Shown piece by piece: positions 1 through 10,494 of a stretch of DNA of 64,000 nucleotides. A program made the position numbers and the translations under genes. How positions within the stretch are numbered: the stretch's first letter is position 1; every line of letters starts with the position of its first letter. The notes beneath the pieces are model-generated. The model saw nothing but the letters and a program-made list of their open reading frames with translations. It did not search any database and had not been told where the DNA came from. This stretch comes from Rostrohypoxylon terebratum (lineage: Eukaryota; Ascomycota; Sordariomycetes; Xylariales; Hypoxylaceae): NCBI GenBank assembly GCA_022497145.1, contig MU385856.1, forward strand, positions 558,001 to 622,000, read 5' to 3'.

Positions 1-2
1 CA

Positions 3-1305
3 AAGGAGATCCCTGTGTGCAAGCCCGCCGCGACTGCACCTGGTAATCAGGCCAAAGTCAAAACCACTACTACCTCTCCTCAATCGACCTACCAGAAATC
101 CGGACCTGGATTTGATCAAACCGTCAAAAACATTCCTGGCGTCGGTCTAGTCTACAACGACAACCAGAGCCGCCCTAACCCCACTCACGGTGTCAATCCT
201 GCCTCTGGTCCACAGCCGCAACTAGGTCATCAATTCCCCGGAGCCGCGCCGCCTCAAGTCTTGCCACCCGGCTTCACCCAGAAGCAACCTCAGGCTGTTC
301 CTCAATTCGCATCTCCCGCAGGTCACCAGCAAGCCCCAGCAATGGCCTACGCCAGTTTCATGCCCAACCAGGGCCAGCACTTCCAACCTCCTGTGCCTGA
401 CACTACTTATGGCCCTATCCCGCATACCTATCACCCTCGTTTCGACAACGGCAATGTTGCTGCCGGTCAGTACGTGACAATTGAGGGTCACCTTTACCAG
501 GTTGTTGGAACTGCGAACGCCCAGGAGGGCGCTCCGGCGTCAATCCAATACGTACCCGTGCCCGTTCAACAGGTATCTGCTATTCTCGCTCGAGACTCAC
601 CAATCGTCTTGCCCATTGCTCAACCAGCTACATGCTATGCTATCCATCAGGGCTCATCCCAGCCTATCTATTACGTCCAGAATGCAAGTCTCAGATGAAC
701 TTTAAGTGAAGACACCAGACGAAAGAATGCGCACTTCCGCACTTCGTGTTTCAGAAAGCGATTTTCTCTCTAAGGCTTCTTTTTTCGTTACTTGCACTTG
801 TTCTAAACTCACCTTGTCTCAAGACTGAAGCTAATATTTTCTGATTCAATAGGCCTCTGGCGTCGCTGGCGCCCCGATTGTTCTTCAGCAGCAGCAAGGT
901 GGTCAGCAGCCTATCTACGTCCAGGGACAGGCCGGTCTGCACATCGCTCAGCCGACTCCGGTAACCACTCAGCCCGGCGCATTCGCTCCCATGGTGGGCG
1001 CGCCCCAAGCAGCCGGAATCGGCATGCCTGGCGCTTTCCCTGCAAGCGCTGCTCCGGACGTCATGGGAATTGGCAAGACCGGAATGGAAGTCCAGCTGGA
1101 GCAATACCATACGGCTCTGAACAACAAGGCCCTTGAGGGCCAGGACATCGCCCCCGCCGATCCCGACCCGTCTCGCATGTACTACTGCCGTGAGCTTGAT
1201 GGCGAGTGGACTCTCCGCAACCGCTTCGGTATCGACAACATGGGCGACTGCCGTTGGTACGTCCTGCCTGGTGGCATTTTCTATGCTGTCCGATTGGCCG
1301 ACTGA
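3..1305 (+). CDS. Pro/Gln-rich protein with conserved C-terminal domain, 3' part
   Basis: The gene is open from the left edge, so its start lies outside the window. Exons are 3-683 and 853-1305, giving 377 visible residues. The first two thirds are low complexity, rich in Pro, Gln, Ala and Gly, and probably disordered. The last 55 residues are compact: a DPDPSRMYYCRELDGEW segment, then RWYVLPGGIFYAVRL at the end. I recall similar MYYCRE...FYAVRL tails in fungal hypothetical proteins, but no function is known to me. The exon junction is best explained by a GC-AG intron (684-852, donor GCAAGT, acceptor AATAG), because no GT donor nearby restores the downstream frame well. The alternative GT at 675 has a poor context. 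The coding call is firm; the function is unknown. Confidence 0.75.
684..852 (+). other. GC-AG intron
   Basis: The 169-nt intron starts GCAAGT, the consensus for the rare GC-AG donor class, and ends ATTCAATAG. It sits exactly between two codons and joins ...YYVQN to ASGVAGAP.... Without splicing, the frame stops at 696. Confidence 0.65.
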
Positions 1306-3713
1306 AGGGTGCCAATGTACATTCCGGTAAGATTGGTCCATGCGTCTACAGTGCGCACAGATTAGCTAATGGCTCCAGACTACTCTACTCGAGTTTTTAT
1401 CATATGCACAGCCTTGGTTTATTTCTGTGAAACTAGTCGTTTTCCCGATGGTTTCTGTCAACCCGTAAGTTTCATAGAGTGATCGACGACAACATTTGCT
1501 GACATAAATACAAGGCACTGTTACTCGCCTCACGATACGGTATCAAGGGAAGACATCTCTATCTTGAGGGCTGAGTAAGTGAGCCCAAATTTCAAAACCC
1601 ATGAATGCTAGATAACTAACCTATCTCCCATGCAGATGTCAGATACAACCTCCAGGGCATCGTACGACAGACACGCAGTGGATATGGGTTGGCCGGACTG
1701 GGTGGTTCTTTGCTTATTGCTTTCTCCTATGAAGATTCGTTTCCTGTATTTCCGAAGATTCCCCCTGAATTGCGTTAGGACCACACCGTACTGGCATGTT
1801 CTTCGGAAAGGTGTCCGATGGTCATCTAGCCATACGCTGCTCCCGAAAAATTCCTTTCCGGTAGTACACAGAAGGAGTTAGGGTGATTTACTCGTACTCT
1901 TGCATGGTGTTTTACGTGATCACACTCCTGGGGAGAACGTGGCCTATAAATAGGGATCATAGCTAGTGAATGAATCCTGAACGATGATTATGCGAGATGT
2001 TTGATTTTTGTTTGTGAAATGCTTCATTTGCGTGGGTGGAGGCATTTAACCTCTGATGATGTTACGTCGAGGTCGTTGAGGCTGAGAAGTCCGAGACAAA
2101 AAGGTACCTAAGTACTTGTTAAAATTGCGATGGAAATCTCCACTAGAGACTAGTATGTAGTATTACCTAATCCATACCCTAGGTCGCCACTAAAGTTCAG
2201 CAGCTGGCCTAAGCGTGTACCCCATTTTCCATACCACTTTTTTTCCTGTTCAATCTTCAATCTTCAATCTTCAACTTTTCAATCTCTCATCTTCAGCTCA
2301 TACTTGTTATTGTTATTGACAGCTTCAGTTGCCTCTCCTACTATACACTGGTAGTAGACAACCCGACTAATGATAAATACTCATGCTCATACGTTACACC
2401 ATCATTCACCGAAATATTCATTCTAAATACTATTAGATAATTCACCTTCCACTTTCATATCCGCAATGTTTGGTTATCTTTCTCCGTGACCAAATACGAT
2501 ATTTCTCCACCTTGACAACCTCTCTTTCAAGTATATACCTAGTAGCGATTCAAGACTACTTAGCTCGCGATGCCTATTAATTTCCCTTCTCGTGTCCCTT
2601 TGCGTTATTGTCCAGTTGTTTGTCTACACAAACAGAATGGGGTTTCCCAAGACCAGCCAGCTGAAAACTAAACACTTTTAGTCTGCTATAGTAAAAAACG
2701 CATATTAAATCTTGTTTCATACCAGGCAGCCCAGGCAGCCAGGGGATATTTACTCGGAACGTGAGACGACAAACCCTGGGCCATCGCTAAACTTTTCAAG
2801 GTCTAACCCCGCAACGACCGGAACAGCTTCGCTTTGCTTTTTCGGCCTCATGCTCGGCAGGTCTACCAGATCTACCAGGTCTTCGTCGATCTCTTCTTTA
2901 TCGATAGACTATGCAGGCGCTTGCAGGCGCATAGTCGGTCTTATTTAGTTTCCCAATCCAGCCGCCTGCTGCTCACTGCCGGTCGACTAACTAGTAGACA
3001 GCTTCTAGCTCTGTTCGTCGACTTCACCGAGGGTGTAGGATGAGCGTTCCGAAACCATGTGTAGTTGGTACAGGGTCAACAATGTCGCATAGACAGCCTT
3101 CCGTTCTAAGCCATGATAAGTAGGGTCTTGTGAGTTCTTGCCTTACGCGGCATCTACATTTCCAGCATATGCACCCGGTCGCCCGTCATGCAGCCTGTCG
3201 GAAGTCCACCTACGAGAATAAGGCCATGTTCCCGAGAGTGTACCGATTAGCTCTCGCCTTAGGAACTCCGACTTTGCCGATCATGGGGCTATTAGTCGAC
3301 TTAACCCACGACGGCGCCATTACAAAATTGTGACAACATGGTCGCTTGGCGGACATTTTCCTCCTTTGATAGATAGCGTTCCAGACCATCGATCATGAAT
3401 CTTGAGCGATCGCCTAAAGCCTAGAAGTTTACCCCTGACAACCATCTGCTTACGCAGATCCTTGCTGTTACTCGCCGCTGTCAAGATAGTTTTATGTTAC
3501 CCCAGACTATCTGGCGTTCGCCCAGGAATTTTCCATGGAAAAACTATATCTCTTCTATTTCCCTCTATTTCCCTCACCCTGACTCCCCGTCGTTCTATTC
3601 TTGTCAAACTTCGATGTGATCCCAGTCATCAAGTGATTGCCCTCTGGGCTGTCCTCCCTAAGTATAGAGTCACACGTGTATTCTAACATCAGCCTTGGGC
3701 GATCGATTCGAAA
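1306..3713. other. Intergenic, 2.4 kb, no gene recognised
   Basis: It holds the 3' flank of the preceding gene and the promoter side of the PTH11-like gene. Short open frames around 2712-3043, 3130-3333 and 3402-3686 show no recognisable domain and no convincing splice partners. A run of CAATCTT units lies near 2250-2280. Confidence 0.5.
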
Positions 3714-5031
3714 ATGGCGTCCTCATCCAAAGATAATGGGCCCCAGCTGGAAGCGGCCGTGTTGGCGCTCCTCCCCCTAGCAGCTATCACGTTCGCCCTC
3801 CGGTGTTATGTTAGAATACGCATGTTGAAGTTCTTCAAGGCAGAAGACTGGTTAGCCGTCGCGACAATGGTGAACATTTTCAGAAACATATAAAACCCGA
3901 CCTTAGGGCTAATTAAAGTAGATATGCTTTATAATCTATTGCTCGCTCGTCATGATAAGCATCTCCAATGGGGCGGGTAAGACGATGACCGAAGTCCCTC
4001 TTGAGAATTATCCGATGATTTTAAAGGTAAACTCCTTCAGATCAAAATGGCACGTGAGCTTTCAACTGATCAGATGGGATAGATGAGATACGCAGGCGAG
4101 ATCGTATACATCACGACGTCTCTGCTAATAAAATTCACTGTCGGAATATTCCTCTTGCGCATCTGCTCCCAGACGTGGCAGAAAACGGTGATATGGTCCG
4201 TACTGTTCGTGTGCCTCGTCTACAGCGTCTTCTTCAACTTCATGGCCATTTTTCAATGCCGGCCCGTTCAATATTATTGGCTCCAATATACTACCAAAAT
4301 GGAGGGGACCTGCTTCAGCGACGACTTAATCAGGGGCACTTCTTACGCAGCCGCCGTAATAAACGCAATCTCCGACTGGATCCTGGGTCTCTTGCCTATC
4401 GCACTTATTAGGAAATTGGAGCTGTCGAAGCGCTCCAAGATCATGGTTTCCTGTACCCTGGCGCTAGGATCTATGTACGAATCTCTCCTCTCCTGACGTC
4501 GAAGTTTGGGAATTTAAATTATTTCACTAGCTTGGCTAATAAACCTCCAGAGCATCAATAGCGACTATCATCCGCATCCCGTTTATATGGCAACTGTCTA
4601 CCGCGAACGACGACACACTACACATATTCACGGTCGTATCCATCTGGTCCACAGTCGAGAACGGACTTGGCCTTATCGCCTCCTCGCTCGCAACCCTACG
4701 TCCGCTCTACCGAAAGATATTCGGTACTGCTGGCTCTCGCGCGCGCACACCGTCCGCGAAGCGGCGCTCCTTCTACTCCTGGCGGAGATCCGGGACGGTG
4801 AATGCCAACCACATGCGCGGGGACGGCAACGTGGAGTATTACCGGATGAGTAAGTGCCTGAACAACCGCTCCGACAATAGCGGGAAGGATTCGCGGGAGG
4901 ATTCCGGCGGGGTCTACGACGGGTACTCTGGTCCTCAGTACGGGAGGGATTACGGGAAGGAATTAGGCAAGATTCCGGAGAGGGTCAAGATACGTGATCC
5001 GCGCGACGAGTCCGACGTTACGTACCCGTGA
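3714..5031 (+). CDS. PTH11/SAT4-type seven-transmembrane protein (fungal rhodopsin-like domain)
   Basis: Four exons (3714-3869, 3922-4026, 4083-4474, 4551-5031) encode 377 aa. Seven hydrophobic helices lie at about residues 14-36, 44-68, 93-115, 122-145, 174-196, 206-229 and 245-268. Family marks are the AEDW motif before helix 2, paired extracellular cysteines near 146 and 164 (FQCRP, GTC), SDWILGLLP in helix 5, and ENGLGLIASSLATLRPL in helix 7. These identify the fungal rhodopsin-domain family that includes Magnaporthe PTH11. It has no N-terminal CFEM domain. The cytoplasmic tail of about 110 residues is hydrophilic, with Gly/Tyr/Asp-rich repeats. Members are plasma-membrane sensors of surface or host cues, but most have no known ligand. 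All phases match and no stop interrupts the chain. Its role here is inferred only from the family. Confidence 0.88.
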
Positions 5032-6871
5032 TTCATTGACAAATATAAAAAAAAAGATAGGTTAATCGGCTACCCATGTTTAATGTAATGAACGTAATGC
5101 TGCTTTATGATCTTGATTGTATATAATTATAGATATATAGAGTACAAATAAAACATGACAGAAATATCATCAACTCCCTCAATTCCACCATTACGTAGAG
5201 TTTCGCAATTTTTCTCAGTTCATAGACTTATTTTAGAGATTATCGATCTATCTCAAATACGGGAGCATATTTTCTATGCAAGACTAGGGCATTCCGCACG
5301 AATGTAAATCTTAGCATTTCGCTACACCCCGAATTCTTCTTTCCGCCACTCTGAAATGCACGAATTTCGAGAACGAGGAGTTAGCTCAGGCTTTGAATTT
5401 TGAGACGTTCTGGGAAACTCCGGAGAGATTGGGGATCAGCTTGCATCGGTGACCTAGTCGATGTCATAGTTGGTGGTGGGATTCAGTAGAACGGCAATCT
5501 GAAACTACGACAAGTCAGCAGGAACGTTTTTCACCATCAACGACAATTGACTTGCAACTAGAAAAATAAGAATTAAACTTACGTTGATCGAGTATTGTAG
5601 ATGTATGGGAAGACGTTGCAGTGCTGCTGGATAAATGTAGGCGTGATCGACTAAAGCTCGGCGGAGGGCGTACCCATGAATGAAGGGAATTTTCAGTTCA
5701 AAACCGCATCAACATACTCCTGGAAAGGATGCAGAGAGATCAGTTGAATCAATTGAAGTGGCTCATTGTATACTTGAAGTAATAATTGATAGACTACGCG
5801 TAGTAGTAGAAGTAAGAGCAGAGCTTCAAGAAGGGCTCGGTCATTCATGATGAGAGGCATAGCACATGAGTAATGAGAAATCCGAATGAAGACTCTGGGG
5901 TCTGTAGAGAAAATGGGGAAATGAAGAAGTACCTAAATTTTAGAATCTTTTGAATTAGAAGCAGGAAACATAATGAGGATGGGATGAAAAGTTTGGGTAA
6001 ACTCAAGTCGAGTTCGAGTTATGTCACTAGTTTCATACAGGAAGTAGGAGGCACAACACGGGATGAGAAATGATGTGAACTAGTAGGTAAGTATCATGGT
6101 TTGTTTGAAGCGTCGGTTGAGATAACATTGAATGTCTCGATGATAGGTAGATATACCTAGGACCTAGGACCTAGGTAATCAGCACTTTCGGTAAACGCTC
6201 ATCGTCTTGCCTAGCCAACGGCTGTCGAACGAGTAGAAATATATGACCACTTGAAGTCTCTTAGGTCCAAGAAACCCATATCATAACTAGTAGACACAGA
6301 ATTCACAAATCCCTCAATTATTCTCTTCTTCAAGACCTAAAGAATCATTCGCTCTTTCTCTCAATCGTTTGTAGATGTCTTAATTTCGTAAAGTGTCGTT
6401 CTCTCTTGAGTCTCGCGAAGCTTCATTAAGGGCTCGTTCGTAGGTTGAACATGACAAGACTCTCATTTTGCGACCGTAACAAAGGTAGAAATCTCGTAGG
6501 AACTACATAGATCAATTGAAGTTTCACAAGGTGATTGTACATACTAGAATGAGTTGGAGTCTTCTGCGTCATACCGCTCGAAAAGGGGCTTTAAGGCGCT
6601 GAGACTGGCGTTGTGCAACGACAGACTTATCGCCCAATCATCGAGTCCTATCCTGAAGACCCACTTACCCTTTCGGTACAGCCAAATCACGCTAGTCGCT
6701 AGTCGCTAGTCGGACAAGTCGAAAATCTCACTCCGTCGCCTAAAAGACTAAAAGACTGTTTGAACTTTGAATTGAATAATCTCATCAGCCATTGAAGGAA
6801 AACTTAGTAGTTTTGTTCGCAGAGATATCCACAGACAAACACCGCCATCTCACGACCCCACGGACAATGTA
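5032..6871. other. Intergenic, 1.8 kb
   Basis: No open frame of note. It contains an A/T-rich 3' flank, a CCTAGGA heptad repeat at 6155-6177 and three tandem GCTAGTC units at 6691-6711. The distal part is the promoter of RMP1. Confidence 0.5.
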
Positions 6872-6874
6872 ATG
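6867..6874 (+). promoter_or_regulatory. Start-stop uORF (ATG-TAA) overlapping the RMP1 start
   Basis: The sequence ACAATGTAATGG contains ATG (6867-6869) directly followed by TAA (6870-6872). The last A of that stop is the first base of the main ATG (6872-6874). The upstream ATG has an A at -3, so it should be read by scanning ribosomes if the leader starts upstream of it. Confidence 0.55.
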
Positions 6875-7859
6875 GTACCAGCTCCCACACCACAAAGCAG
6901 CGCCGCCGCAAGCGCCACCGGCAACGACAGCAATGAGTACAGCGAAGCGCTAGACCAGCTGGAGCCCCTGCAGCCCGTCCTCCACGGCTTCAACCGGCGC
7001 AACCGCGCCCAGCACCGGCACGCCGTCTGGTGGGCCTCCTTCGGCATGCTGCGGCGGCACCTCGACCGGCTGATCGACTCTCTCCACGACTCCTCCGCCG
7101 CCTACGCCAAGTCCGGCGGCAAGAAGCGCAAGCGAGGCGACGACGGCAACGGCAACGGCAATGGCTACGATCGCGCGGAGAAGAAGACGCGCGATCACGT
7201 GAAGTGGTTGCGAGACATCTTGGTTCCGAAATGCTACTTGTATATCACTACCTCCCCCTCCCCTCTATTCGAACCAAGCATATTTGCTAACGAATGAATG
7301 AAAAAGCGCTTTCTCGCAGCTGACCGCGGACAACCAGTTCGCGACCCTAGGCGTCGTGCTCCTCGGCACCCTGGCGCAGCTAAACGCAACATGCGTGCAG
7401 CTGATAGGGGAGGCGGATACAGCAGAAGAAGGGGAAGAGCAACCCCGCAGCACCGCGTTACCAGAACCCAAGCTTGCCGATAACAACACCAGAGAGTCTA
7501 ACAGCTCAAGCGAAAAAAACTTGCCCCCCAAGAAGCGTAATCAAGAGGGGGGCGCCGTAATCTCGCGAGACGAAGTAGCGAAAGCGGAGAAGCTGCGGAG
7601 GGAAAAGGCCTTACTAAAAGACACAAAGGACGAAGCTGGATCTCATGATGTTTCCAGTGGTGGTGCTGGAAAGAAGACGGATCACGATGACGGCGCACAG
7701 GCTATGCCGCCAGAGAAACCGCGTAGTACGACCTCCAAAAGCAAAACGAAGAAAATAGATGATTCATCTCGCGAGGAGCGGCTGAAGCCGCCCAAGAAGA
7801 AAAAGAAGACCAAGAAAGGTGGCGATGAGTTCGATAATCTCTTCAAGGGCCTATTCTGA
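6872..7859 (+). CDS. RMP1: RNase MRP protein subunit RMP1
   Basis: Two exons (6872-7239, 7307-7859) encode 306 aa. Rmp1 is a protein unit specific to RNase MRP, the RNA enzyme that cleaves pre-rRNA at site A3. The family core is an N-terminal helical domain with the FNRRNRAQHRHAVWW motif (residues about 37-51), the LRRHLDRL helix, and after the intron AFSQLTADNQFATLGVVLLG. The intron has a GTATAT donor and a GCTAACG branch site about 20 nt before the AAAAAG acceptor. The C-terminal half is a charged, disordered tail with KKRKRGDD and PPKKKKKTKKGGDE, likely nuclear or nucleolar signals. Yeast Rmp1 is about 200 aa, so this orthologue is longer because of the tail. It is convergent with TUP1 (3' ends 530 bp apart). 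A start-stop uORF overlaps the start. Confidence 0.85.
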
Positions 7860-8388
7860 GCCGAGAACCACATATATAGAGAGAGCTATTGATGCCAATA
7901 AACACATTGCAACGTTCAATCATCGTAGACAGTGTACATGTGTAGTTGAAATTTTTACGCCAATTCCATTACTAGAAAAGTTTTTGAGCAATAATATGAC
8001 ACATGCTACATGTTTGTTGCTAACACTTGAGATTAAGACAGCGCCATCTAAGCCTCTCCAGCCAAGTGAGACCCGTTACAAAAACAGTTTTGCCCCGTTC
8101 TCTCCAAGTACACCTGATATCCACACCATCATCATCGTCTGCGGAGCATGCCTTCTCGTTGACAAGGGTACTAAGTCCCAAAGGCTGCATTGCTCATGCT
8201 TCGGGCGGATTGCAGCTCCCCTGAGTCCCAATGACAACTAAAAAACTAAAACTCGATCCCCCCCAACTTTGTGGGAGTCATCCCTCATGTCAAAAACCGG
8301 GCCATCGACGTCTGGGTATAATTGAATCCATGGATGGAGTGGGACTATCCCGGGCTATCGAACTACTACGTCCAAGCTAGAGAATTTC
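7860..8388. other. 3'-3' intergenic between RMP1 and TUP1
   Basis: This 529-bp convergent spacer carries both terminators. No gene is seen; the 140-codon open frame crossing it has no family likeness. Confidence 0.5.
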
Positions 8389-10494
8389 TTAAGATATTGA
8401 TCGATAGGACCAGATACGTGCTCTCATATCACCAGAGCCGGTCGCAAAGTAGCCGCCTGTCGGGCTCGGGGCCACAGAGATAACCGAGTTTTTATGACCT
8501 TGGAGCATGAGTTGCGTAAACCCTGTTCGAGGATCCCAGAACTGGACACCACGATCCTTAGAACCTGACATGACCCAGTTGGCATCGGGGGTGAGAGCAA
8601 CACTCAGCACAAAGTCCTAATCTTATTAGCATGCGAAAGTACAGGAGAATGGCATTTACTTACCCGGTGACCTTCAAACGTCTTGACACATCGGCCGCCC
8701 TTTGGTCCAGGGTTGGACACGCCTCTAGGAGCTGATAATTCCCACATCTTGATAGTCTTATCCAGACTGCCACTCACGAGGTCCTTGCCGTTAGGAGAGA
8801 AAGCAACAGAGTAGACGCTGTCCTTGTGACCTTCAGGTCCCTCGAGGCGCTCAAGAAGGTAGCCTTGTTGGATGTCCCAAACACGTACACTCTTGTCCAG
8901 TGAACCTGCAGCTACATATTTTGTATCTGGCGAAATCGCTACGGTAGTAACGCCATCTTCAATGGAAAGAGTAAGCATGTTGGTACCGTGCTCGATATCC
9001 CAGAGTCGAACGGTTCTATCGCCACTACCGGATGCAATCGTTCGGCCATCCCGTGCGAAGTCGAGCGAGTAGATATCTTGCTCATGACCGGCAAAGGTGT
9101 TTCGAATCGTACGGTTTTTAATGTCCCACACCTGTTATAATTAGTAAGACGAGCGACAAGGAGACGAAAGGAATATGACTTACTCGAATAAGCTTGTCCT
9201 CAGCACCAGTGGCTAGATACTGACCATCGGGACTGAAACAGACACTTCGAATATACAAGTCCCCAGAGATATCGACATTCTCGTCCTGCAGCACGCAAAC
9301 CTTCTCTCCAGTGGCCACGTCGTAAATCTGGGCAGATCTATTACATCCGGTCGCGACAAATTTGCCATCATGGCTGAATCTTACACAGCACACAACACTT
9401 TCGTGGTTGAGTGTGTGGACAAGGTCAACGTCGAGCATGCGAGGAACGTGCTGATTGAAGATCACAAACCAATCATCCCTAGTCTTCTTGACATGTGCCG
9501 GAAGACGTTCCACGTCGAGATCGCCGAGGGCATTGTTGACCATCGGGCCAGGATGGGGAGGAATAGCTCGATGATCGGGGGTTGGGTGGTTGGTAACCTG
9601 CGGTGAGGCACCAGGTCCAGCATATGGCATTGGGGTGTTGATCTGCGGAGTAGCAGGTCCGCCAGCTGGAGGTCTACCAATACCGCGCTTGCCCGGTCCG
9701 GGTGAAGCAGTGCTCTGAGGGGGTTGACCGGGGAATCCGTTCGGAGCCGGACCCGGGTAGGGTTGCTGAAAAGGGGGCTGTTGCGAAGGAGGAGGGGGAG
9801 GGGGAGGTGGCCCTTGGAGGCCTGGTGGCGGCTGCGGCATTTGGTGTTGAGGTCCAGGAGGAGCCTGGTCCTGGGGAGTAGGCTGCGGCGGAAGACCACC
9901 ACCTTGGCCTCCTTGGCCGGTCATGATACCACTAAATAGATTGTTACCCATGCCGATCGAAGGAGGCGGAGGACCCGCCGAAGGACCACCGTGTTGGGGA
10001 GGTCCAGGTAAAGCAGGTTGAGGGGCACCTCCTCGCGCAGCTTCGAGTTGACGACGGAGTATGACCATCTCCTCCTCGTACCTGTGGACATTAGCAGCAA
10101 GCCCCGGAATTTTCTTGGAGTAGCTGTTGCAAATTTTACTTACTTTGCCTTGATATTCATGTGCTGCTGCTCTAGTTGATACACTTTCTCACGGATGAGT
10201 TGAGCTTCTTGAACCTGCTGCTGAACTAAAAATATGTTAGTGTACCATCGCATATAAAAGCTACACCTGATAAAAAAGCTACATGGTACCCATGGTACGC
10301 TTGGTCAAGCGCAGCAAGCAACTCCCATTTATTCTTCTGCCCATCAAGAATGTAGACTACTATTGGGACTTACTTTGAGACTCATAGCCTTCGTTCATGC
10401 GGACTTGGTTGTCGAACTCAGAGCGGATTTGATCAAGCAGCTCATTGAGACGCGCCGCATTTTGCGGCATGCCGCGGTGTGGATACATGGACAT
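8389..10494 (-). CDS. TUP1: Transcriptional corepressor TUP1/RCO-1, WD40 protein
   Basis: Five exons on the minus strand (10494-10374, 10225-10144, 10081-9184, 9131-8664, 8616-8389) encode 598 aa. Order of parts: an N-terminal helix for tetramer formation (MPQNAARLNELLDQIRSEFD...) running into a Gln-rich coiled coil (residues about 5-80), then a long Pro/Gln/Gly-rich linker with a stretch of consecutive prolines (about 90-215), a conserved pre-blade segment (DWFVIFNQ), and a WD40 propeller with seven repeats to the C-terminus (for example IRSVCFSPDGQYLATGAEDK and DFVLSVALTPDANW). Tup1 binds Ssn6/Cyc8 and is recruited by DNA-binding repressors. It controls development, carbon use and secondary metabolism in moulds. 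Length matches Neurospora RCO-1. All four introns have GTRAGT-type donors. It is preceded by a very long intergenic region. Confidence 0.95.

Noticed and set aside
1306..1740. Spliced-looking open segments after the first gene, which could extend it past the 1305 stop
   Set aside because: It requires a 47-nt intron with a weak GTCCTG donor that would remove GGIFYAVRL, the most family-like tail, and the products have no family likeness.
2712..3686. Cluster of plus-strand frames of 67-94 codons upstream of the PTH11-like gene
   Set aside because: They overlap in different frames and do not join by splice sites; no domain is recognised.
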